From Spirochaetota bacterium (GTDB taxonomy: Bacteria > Spirochaetota > Spirochaetia > Treponematales > Treponemataceae), in the NCBI GenBank assembly GCA_023443865.1, contig JAEZST010000006.1, forward strand, positions 1-64,000: 64,000 nt of DNA. The letters are read 5' to 3'. Below the pieces are notes generated by a model. That model was given only the letters and a program-made list of their open reading frames with translations, made no database searches and was not told the origin of the DNA. Positions 57,833 to 64,000 of this stretch are shown piece after piece; position 1 is the stretch's first letter; every line of letters starts with the position of its first letter. A program made the translations under genes and the position numbers.

Positions 57833-59578
57833 TCAGAAGACGTACCTCAGGGAAACCTCGGCATAGGATTGGTCCGCGTACTGTCCCAGGTTACCGTCTT
57901 CGTCGCCGCCGAACCAGCGGCCCGCGAGCTTGAGTTCCGCCTCGCCGATCGCGAAGGTCAGCGAGGGGGCGACGGCGAAGTCCCGGTTTTCGGGACTCCA
58001 CACGCCGGCGAGCTCCCACTTCACGGTCTCGCGGTTGAGGCTCTGGGCGAGGCGAATCGCGATCATCGTATCAGCCCGGTTCGCGGAAGCTTCCACGTCG
58101 TTGCTTCCGGCGCCGCCGTCGATCTTGCCGTAGGCGAGGACGTACGAGCCCTTCGCCTGCGCGTTCAGGTTGACGCCCGAGAAGAGGTCCCGGTCGAAGC
58201 CCGCGGCCCATACGAGGCTCGGGTTGTAGGTCAGGGGATCGTCCCCCGCGAAATCGTCGGTCAGGTTCGCCCCCGCCTCGAAGCGCGCGTTCAGCCCGAA
58301 AATCACCGCCGCGAGGTCGGCGCCGACCTGGTGGTAGCGGTTATAGTCCACGGCGACCGGGAAGGTTTGGCTTGCCATGGCCGAAACCGAGTCGATTACC
58401 GGGTTGGGAAGGAAGCCCCAGAAATATTGAAATCCGAGATCCACCTGGCCGACCGTGCCCGTGATTCGGGCGCCCGCCTGCGACCAATCGAGGGTATTCC
58501 CCTCGGGGTACGCGATCAGGTCGGCGAGTTTCGCTTTCGCGTCCGCGTCGGCCTGCGCCGCGATTTGGGCGGACATGGCGGCAACGAGCGCATTCGCGGA
58601 GGCCATAGCCTGGGATATGCCGTCTTGAACAGCGAGCGCTCCGGCGGAAGCGGCGCCAAGGGTATCGCCGGGATGCGTTCCAAGATAGGTCTGATAGGCG
58701 GTTTGGTATATTTCCGCCTGGGCGCCCGCGTACGCCGTCGACCACGCGGTCGAATAGTAATTCGCGTACAGGCCGTTACCGAGCCCTCCGTTGGCCGCGG
58801 GATCCGCGCCGTAGTACAGCATGGCATACCCCCGGGCCTTCAGGTCCGTAACCCGTTTCGGCGCCCACGGACCGTTCCATGCGAAGCGATCCGATTCGTA
58901 TACCGGTAGCCAGGCCGCTTCGAAGGTCGCGCCCGCGACGGGGGCGCTGAAATGGAGCGTGGGGCGGGCGATCTTTTGGTCCTTGGGATCGGTAATCGTG
59001 AGATCGGACAAATCCCTCGGATTCAATACGTCCAGCACGCTTAGGGAATCGGCCTTGCCCCAGGTCACCTTCATAAGGCCGCCTTCCAGCATGCAGTCGC
59101 CGATCCAAAGCCGTACCCACGCCTCGTCGATCACCCGCGCGGGATCGCCCGAGAGGAGGGCGGGACTCACGGCAAGGCGGAGCGAGGCGTCCACGTCCTT
59201 GCCCGAGGCGTCGAATCGGAGCTTGCCGGCGGGCTTCGCGAGGCTCGCGGAGGAAGCGGCCGCGTCCGCCGGGCCGCCGTTCGGGTCGAGGGCGCCGACG
59301 AACTGTACCGCGGAAAACGTGAGCTCGCCGCCTATAGAGAGGTTTTGGCCGGGAGCGGCGCCGGTCGCGTCCTGAACGTCGCCGAAGCCAAAGACGAAGC
59401 CGTCGCCGGAGTCGGCCGCGCCGAAGGGATCGAAGGGAGCGGCCCCCGCGTCTTCCGCGGATTGGGCCGCCAAGGTAACGGAAGCGACAAAAAAGAAACC
59501 AAAAAGGGCAACGGAGAGCGGGAATGAGAATCCCCGGCGCGCCTGAAAGGAACGCGTTCCGGCCGTGCATCGTTTCAT
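57833..59578 (-). CDS. Outer-membrane beta-barrel protein of an MMPL/LolA-like operon
   Basis: The 581-residue protein has a signal peptide ending VTLAAQ and a chain of amphipathic strands ending in SYAEVSLRYVF with a C-terminal Phe, the usual barrel-assembly signal. LSIGGELTFSAVQFVG, EAWVRLWIGDCMLEGGLMKVTWGKADSLSVLDVLNPRDLSDL resemble DUF1302-type barrel proteins. An alanine-rich insert lies near 260-330. Context (MMPL transporter and lipoprotein-sorting protein) suggests transfer of lipid or lipoprotein to the outer membrane. Confidence 0.75.
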   Translation of the reverse strand: MKRCTAGTRSFQARRGFSFPLSVALFGFFFVASVTLAAQSAEDAGAAPFDPFGAADSGDGFVFGFGDVQDATGAAPGQNLSIGGELTFSAVQFVGALDPNGGPADAAASSASLAKPAGKLRFDASGKDVDASLRLAVSPALLSGDPARVIDEAWVRLWIGDCMLEGGLMKVTWGKADSLSVLDVLNPRDLSDLTITDPKDQKIARPTLHFSAPVAGATFEAAWLPVYESDRFAWNGPWAPKRVTDLKARGYAMLYYGADPAANGGLGNGLYANYYSTAWSTAYAGAQAEIYQTAYQTYLGTHPGDTLGAASAGALAVQDGISQAMASANALVAAMSAQIAAQADADAKAKLADLIAYPEGNTLDWSQAGARITGTVGQVDLGFQYFWGFLPNPVIDSVSAMASQTFPVAVDYNRYHQVGADLAAVIFGLNARFEAGANLTDDFAGDDPLTYNPSLVWAAGFDRDLFSGVNLNAQAKGSYVLAYGKIDGGAGSNDVEASANRADTMIAIRLAQSLNRETVKWELAGVWSPENRDFAVAPSLTFAIGEAELKLAGRWFGGDEDGNLGQYADQSYAEVSLRYVF

Positions 59579-59589
59579 CGTACGCCCCC

Positions 59590-60417
59590 TTACGGTCTAC
59601 CCGTCATGAGAAATTTTTCGGTAAACACCCCGGCGGGTATCGGCTTGTCGTAAATAACCGCCTTGAGTTCCATGGCCGTGGAGGTGTTTTCCTGAACGTT
59701 GGATATGGTAGTGACGATCGGCGTCCAATAGCCGGACTTGTTTTCGTATTTTCCGATTTCGAGGGTTTTCAGGAGGGAACCGCCCTTGTCGTACATTTCC
59801 GCTTTCAGCGTCAGGTAATGGTCTTTGGAAATCCAGCGCAGGCTTTTCGAGTATTGGGAATCGCCCTTTTCCTTGGGCACCGACTGGATAACCCAGCACG
59901 CCGAGCCGTTCGACGATTCCTCCCGCACGACGGCATGCGTATCGCGGGCCGTATCGCGGGCGGCCGTGGAAATGTCGTCATAGCTGAAATCGGTGCCCAT
60001 AAAGCTTCCGCCCCCCTCGCTGGCCGCGATCCGGCGGACCTTCCCCAACTCGGGCAGGAAAATCTTGCGGTTTTCGGCCCCGCCTTCCGCCTCTTCCACC
60101 AGGAAGCGGGTACCGGCGACGCTCGCGGGCTGCTTGAAAACGATGACCGATTTCGAAAGCCCGCCGGAGTCGATTCCGTACTGTTCCACCAGCATGCTTT
60201 TGACCCCGCCCTTCTTGTCGGTCACGGTAAGCTGCATCTGGATCTGGGTCGATTTCGCCTCGTTCACGGTCTTTGATTTCTCCACGATCTCGTCGGCCGT
60301 CTGCGCGGCGAGCGGGAAAATCGCCAGGAAGAGCATTCCCGCCGCAAGGGCCGGGAGGAGCCCGGCGACGGAACGTCCGAAGGATCGGGGACGAAAGGCG
60401 CGACGATTATTCTTCAT
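59590..60417 (-). CDS. Outer-membrane lipoprotein-sorting (LolA-like) protein
   Basis: The 275-residue protein has a signal peptide ending FPLAAQ and a LolA/LolB-like half-barrel with EIVEKSKTVNEAKSTQIQM, FLPELGKVRRIAASEGGGSFMGTDFSYDDI and KAEMYDKGGSLLKTLEIGKYE. This is the type that travels with MMPL transporters rather than with LolCDE. It probably carries a lipid or lipid-like molecule across the periplasm. It lies 12 bases before the barrel gene. Confidence 0.83.
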   Translation of the reverse strand: MKNNRRAFRPRSFGRSVAGLLPALAAGMLFLAIFPLAAQTADEIVEKSKTVNEAKSTQIQMQLTVTDKKGGVKSMLVEQYGIDSGGLSKSVIVFKQPASVAGTRFLVEEAEGGAENRKIFLPELGKVRRIAASEGGGSFMGTDFSYDDISTAARDTARDTHAVVREESSNGSACWVIQSVPKEKGDSQYSKSLRWISKDHYLTLKAEMYDKGGSLLKTLEIGKYENKSGYWTPIVTTISNVQENTSTAMELKAVIYDKPIPAGVFTEKFLMTGRP

Positions 60418-60459
60418 AGTTTCACTCCTTAAAAAACGCTCCGGTTCGTAAACCGGCGC

Positions 60460-63168
60460 TTAACGGTACGGCTTTCTCGTGAACGCGGGCTTAAGCCAAT
60501 TCAGGAGAACGGGCAAAACGGTGAGCGATATCGCGGCGGAAACGATCATGGCCGCCGCCACGAGAGCGCCCAAATAGGCGAGCATGTTGAACCGGGAAAG
60601 GGCGAGCACGGCGAAACCGGCGCCCACGGAAACCGCGTTGAAGATGATCGCCTTCCCCGACGTGAGGAAGGTCCGCCTCAGCACCCGGCTTTGGTCCCGA
60701 CAGGCGAGCGTCTCGTGCCTATAGGCCGCGAGATAGTGGATGATATAGTCGATGCCCGTTCCCACGCAAATGGAACCCACGAGGGCCGTCCCGAGATTGA
60801 GCTTTATCCCCGCGAGTCCCATTATCGTGAAGTTTACCGCCACCGCGAGCCCCAGGGTAAAAATGCCCAGGAAACCGGCGACCAGCGAACGGTAATACGC
60901 CGCGAGGATAAGGAACACGAGTAGCAGCGAGCTGACGATCGAAATCGCCTGGGAATACACCACCTGGGTGTTCAGGGAATTTTCCACCAGGACGGCCCCG
61001 GCGATCTCCGTTTCGTAGCCCGGGGGAAACCGCGCGTCGATAAAGCCCCGCATCGCGTTTACCGCGCGGAGGGTATCGCGCTGCCCCACCGTTCGGAGGA
61101 GCACGTTCAGCCTCGCCTCGCGCGGTTCGAGGGGATCGTCGGCCCAATCGGAAATATCCCCCGAAAGGAGCACGAGATAGTTCGCGATAAGCCGCTTTAA
61201 CCCTTCCGTATCGGCCTTGCCGTAACGCGCCGGGTCGGTCGGAATTTCGTAATACGCGGCGCCGCGGTAATTGGTCGCCCGAGCGACGGCCTTCACGAGA
61301 TCCTCTGTAGAGGGATTTTTGCCCGAGGCGTCGGCGAGGGCCCGCGATAGGAGGGCGGCCGCCTGAAGCCGGGTTAACGAGTCGGGATTGGCGGGGGAAA
61401 CGACCGAGCCCTCGTCCGTGGCGGGGACCGGGGAGCTCTCCTCGTAGGACCCCCAATCGCCGAAAGCATCCGCGCTCCAGTCGCCGAAGCCCTGGTCAGG
61501 GGCCCCGGAAGCGTCGACGGCGGAGGAAGAGGCGACGGAGGCCAATCCCGCGGCGGGTTCCCCGGCGTTAAAAACCTGGTTTATCCGCTTGATCATCTGC
61601 GGAAAGCCCGTAACCTTTCCGACCTCGGGGACTTCGTTCTCCAGGTACGCGCATAAATCGTCCATCGCCTTCAGTATTTCGCTCTTGGTCAGGTCGCCTT
61701 TCTCCTTTCCCCGCACGACGATGGAAAGCGATCCGGAACCCGCGAAATCCGAGCGTATGAATTTGTCCGATCGCACGATATCCGTGTCGTCCTTAAAATA
61801 TTCGATAATCACGTTGTCAATTACGATTCTGCCGATACCCCACACCGCCAGGAGAACCAAGGCGATTACCGACAGGGCCACGGGAAGGGGATGGCGCGTC
61901 GCGGCGCCGAAGGCGTTGGCGACGTTTCGCGAGATGAAGTCCGCCTCAAGCTGGGCGTCGCTCTCCGCGTCGGGCGATCCGCCAGGGGCTCCCTCGTATA
62001 CGGCGCGCTCGGATACGGCGCCTTCGGCGGCGCGTTTCGCGGGGGCCGGGCCGCGAATGAGAAGGAGGGAGGGAATGAGGAAGACGGCGGTGGCGTAGGA
62101 CACCGCGACGCCCACGCTGGCGAAAAGGCCAAACTCCCTGATAGGGACTACCGAGGTAAAGGAGAGGGAACCGAAGCCCGCGAGGGTGGTCAGGGCGGCG
62201 AGAAGGGTCGGCGAGGATACGCGGGAAAGGGCATGAAACACGATTTCGGCGTGCCGTTCCCGGCTCACGGCCCCCCGGGTAGCCATTTCGTCGTAATAGT
62301 GGCTGACTATGTGGATACCGTACGCGCTTCCCACCGCGACGAGAATCACGGGCAACACGGTAGCGAGCATGGAAAGCTTCACCCCCAAAAGTGCCATAAG
62401 GCCCACGGACCAGACCGTGGAAACGAGGACCGTCAGCAGGGGAAGCGCCACGCCGCCGAAGCGGCGGAAACTGAGGAACAGCGTGGCGATTACCACCAGG
62501 GCGACCAGGGGAATGAGGACGACGATGTCGGACCGCATGGACTGATTAATGACCGAGGTGAAGGCGGGAAGCCCCGTTACGTAGATTTCGGTGTCCGGGA
62601 AGGCGGTAGACGAGGCGAGCGCCTTCACTTCCCGGTAAATCCGCACAGAAGCCGCGTCGCCCGACCCGTCGTCGAACTTCGCGATGCTCACCAGCGCCAG
62701 GGTAGAACGCCCGTCCCCCGATATGATCGAATCCTTGAAGAGGTCCCAGTCCGCGAGCCGTTCCTTCAACGTCGCGATCTCCTCGCGGGAGCCGGAAAAG
62801 GATTCGGGTACCAGGGGCTCCACGCTCACCGTATCGGCATCGCCCGAAATGTAGTCGACGTTCATGAGGGAGGTAACGGACTCCACGTGCGGAATTTCCG
62901 CCGCCGCGGCGGAAAAGCCCCTCAGCTTCAGGAGAAAATCCGGTTCGAATACGGTGCCGAATTTTCGTTTCAGGCCCACCATGACGAACACCTGGCTCCC
63001 GTACCGGTCCTCGAGCCGTTGCAAGGCCACGCGCTCCGGATCGTCATCGGGCACGAACCGAAAAGTGTTGTTGTCCAACACGGCGCGGGGCAACTGGAAC
63101 GCGAAAAAAACCGTGATCGCGCCGATTACGCCGACGATGGCCCACGGATGCCTAAAAAGGCGTTTCAT
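60460..63168 (-). CDS. RND/MMPL family transporter
   Basis: The 902-residue protein has twelve membrane segments in two repeats, each with a large periplasmic domain (about 30-210 and 460-720). Sterol-sensing-like segments VGSAYGIHIVSHYYDEMATRG and CVGTGIDYIIHYLAAYRHET mark the two halves. The second periplasmic loop has a low-complexity insert rich in Gly, Asp and Trp. MMPL proteins export lipids; with the LolA-like and barrel proteins it may form a trans-envelope route. Its ATG overlaps the TetR stop by four bases. Confidence 0.88.
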   Translation of the reverse strand: MKRLFRHPWAIVGVIGAITVFFAFQLPRAVLDNNTFRFVPDDDPERVALQRLEDRYGSQVFVMVGLKRKFGTVFEPDFLLKLRGFSAAAAEIPHVESVTSLMNVDYISGDADTVSVEPLVPESFSGSREEIATLKERLADWDLFKDSIISGDGRSTLALVSIAKFDDGSGDAASVRIYREVKALASSTAFPDTEIYVTGLPAFTSVINQSMRSDIVVLIPLVALVVIATLFLSFRRFGGVALPLLTVLVSTVWSVGLMALLGVKLSMLATVLPVILVAVGSAYGIHIVSHYYDEMATRGAVSRERHAEIVFHALSRVSSPTLLAALTTLAGFGSLSFTSVVPIREFGLFASVGVAVSYATAVFLIPSLLLIRGPAPAKRAAEGAVSERAVYEGAPGGSPDAESDAQLEADFISRNVANAFGAATRHPLPVALSVIALVLLAVWGIGRIVIDNVIIEYFKDDTDIVRSDKFIRSDFAGSGSLSIVVRGKEKGDLTKSEILKAMDDLCAYLENEVPEVGKVTGFPQMIKRINQVFNAGEPAAGLASVASSSAVDASGAPDQGFGDWSADAFGDWGSYEESSPVPATDEGSVVSPANPDSLTRLQAAALLSRALADASGKNPSTEDLVKAVARATNYRGAAYYEIPTDPARYGKADTEGLKRLIANYLVLLSGDISDWADDPLEPREARLNVLLRTVGQRDTLRAVNAMRGFIDARFPPGYETEIAGAVLVENSLNTQVVYSQAISIVSSLLLVFLILAAYYRSLVAGFLGIFTLGLAVAVNFTIMGLAGIKLNLGTALVGSICVGTGIDYIIHYLAAYRHETLACRDQSRVLRRTFLTSGKAIIFNAVSVGAGFAVLALSRFNMLAYLGALVAAAMIVSAAISLTVLPVLLNWLKPAFTRKPYR

Positions 63169-63872
63169 TTTTCATTCCTCCAATAGGGGCTCAGATTCAC
63201 CTGGGCGCCCCGCTCAAAATAACGGTCTATGAGATCGCGGGGTATGGCGGGGTTCGCCACCGCCCGGACGATCAGGGAGAAGGCGTGGGCGATAATCGAG
63301 GGAACGTCCATATCGGCGCGGATCGCGCGGGGAATTTTCGAGACCTTGTCCATCAGGGAAGTTGCCATGAACACGATGTTGAGGGTCATGCCGTCTGGAT
63401 CGAGCGACGGATCGACGCTCCCGTCCCTCACGCCCCGGTCGAGGCTCTCGCGGACCAACTCGATAAAGACCTGAGGCAACTGCCCTCCCCCCGCTCCCTG
63501 GGCAAAGGGAAATTCCGGCGCGAAATGGTCCATGAGACCGAAAAGGATGAAGGCGTCTTCCTGGTCCTCGTAGAATTCGAGATACCCCCGACCGATCCTC
63601 AAAATCGCGTCGAGACCGGAAGCGGCATCCGCCGTCCGGGCATTCAGGTACTCCAGAAAATCGGTCCCCGCCTCTACCAAAACCGCGCGTAAAAGCTCTT
63701 CTTTGCCCGAGAAGCTGAGATAGAGGGTTCCCTTCGAGAGATCGAGGCCGTTCGCCACGTCCTGCACGGTGAATCCGTCCACGCCCCGTTCCACGATCAT
63801 TTTTCGGGTAACCCCGATAATATCCTCGCGGCGCCGCGTTTTCTTTCGGTCCCGGCGTTTCTGAATGTCCAT
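63165..63872 (-). CDS. TetR family transcriptional regulator
   Basis: The 235-residue protein has the TetR helix-turn-helix at about 18-62 (VDGFTVQDVANGLDLSKGTLYLSFSGKEELLRAV) and a helical ligand domain. It is the first gene of the MMPL operon and most likely represses it, being released by a lipophilic ligand. GGGGAGGAAG precedes the ATG. Two palindromes in front of the gene are its probable operators. Confidence 0.9.
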   Translation of the reverse strand: MDIQKRRDRKKTRRREDIIGVTRKMIVERGVDGFTVQDVANGLDLSKGTLYLSFSGKEELLRAVLVEAGTDFLEYLNARTADAASGLDAILRIGRGYLEFYEDQEDAFILFGLMDHFAPEFPFAQGAGGGQLPQVFIELVRESLDRGVRDGSVDPSLDPDGMTLNIVFMATSLMDKVSKIPRAIRADMDVPSIIAHAFSLIVRAVANPAIPRDLIDRYFERGAQVNLSPYWRNEK

Positions 63873-63894
63873 GCTTCCTCCCCTTCGCGTACAA

Positions 63895-63955
63895 TGACCA
63901 TTGGTCAGTAAATGACCGTTGGTCAGAATATAGCGCGCGAAAACCCCCGTTTCAA
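63895..63955 (-). promoter_or_regulatory. Promoter and double operator of the TetR-MMPL operon
   Basis: On the minus strand TTGAAA (63950-63955) and TATATT (63927-63932) are 17 bases apart. TGACCATTGGTCA (63895-63907) and TGACCGTTGGTCA (63913-63925) are palindromes 18 bases apart centre to centre, covering the expected start of transcription and the leader. Their form fits TetR-type operators and points to autorepression. Confidence 0.8.
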
Positions 63956-64000
63956 TCGAAAAAAGACGATAAGCCCGTTAAACCGATGATGGGTCCACGC

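Noticed and set aside
61891..63186. A 431-codon plus-strand frame inside the MMPL gene
   Set aside because: The MMPL protein is fully supported by its membrane segments and motifs; the antisense product is low-complexity.
1..64000. tRNA, rRNA and CRISPR arrays
   Set aside because: No cloverleaf with a GTTCRA-type loop, no ribosomal RNA sequence and no regularly spaced repeats were found on reading.

Overview
The window is most likely from a spirochaete of the Spirochaetaceae (Treponema-like). This rests on three transporter binding proteins whose mature ends read (G/S)GK(K/T)DA after the signal peptide, a habit common in treponemes; on YesM/YesN-type sensing of sugars; and on integron attC sites that resemble, from memory, those of Treponema denticola. 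The genus is inference. No rRNA, tRNA or CRISPR array was seen.

Bases 1-5300 are an AT-rich foreign block. It starts with the last codons and the right terminus of an IS21-like insertion sequence. It continues with integron gene cassettes, all read on the minus strand: a YdeI/OmpD-associated protein, an AAA_13 ATPase resembling the RloC/PrrC anticodon nucleases, and a two-gene unit of an AAA ATPase plus a DUF4276 TOPRIM-like protein. Two full attC sites (791-917 and 3209-3334) separate them and a third half-site lies near 5321. No integron integrase is present, so this is a CALIN-like array carrying probable phage-defence genes. Near 5600 the base composition switches to the GC-rich host style.

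Bases 5600-31100 are dominated by plant-polysaccharide use: a GH115 alpha-glucuronidase, a lipoprotein esterase with a discoidin-like domain, a sodium:solute symporter, a MalFG-type sugar ABC transporter, a YtfQRT-YjfF-type furanose ABC transporter, a sugar-binding lipoprotein with a YesM/YesN two-component system, and a GH43 arabinosidase/xylosidase. A coherent reading is capture and intracellular breakdown of glucuronoarabinoxylan fragments. YhhN, DinB, peptidase E, acetyltransferase and alpha/beta-hydrolase genes lie in between.

Bases 31100-55400 hold housekeeping and stress genes: a QueG-like iron-sulphur protein, rhodanese, a YiaK-like dehydrogenase, an RlmN/Cfr-family enzyme, DUF523, YkgJ, DUF72, MFS and EamA transporters, a frameshifted pentapeptide-repeat gene, a DOMON protein, a MarR-controlled metal P-type ATPase, DUF4256, a diguanylate cyclase, Nudix, YwbE, an SPFH protein with a small ribbon-helix-helix protein, a pyridoxal-kinase-like enzyme, a polar amino acid ABC transporter, YdcF and YitT. 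In this stretch, plus the adjoining GH43 gene, eleven genes have a -10 hexamer 5-9 bases before the start codon and no Shine-Dalgarno sequence, which points to leaderless or nearly leaderless mRNAs.

Bases 55400-64000 carry cell-envelope genes: DUF2141, a large lipoprotein of unknown function, and a four-gene operon (TetR, MMPL/RND transporter, LolA-like lipoprotein-sorting protein, outer-membrane beta-barrel) with two clear palindromic operators in front of it.
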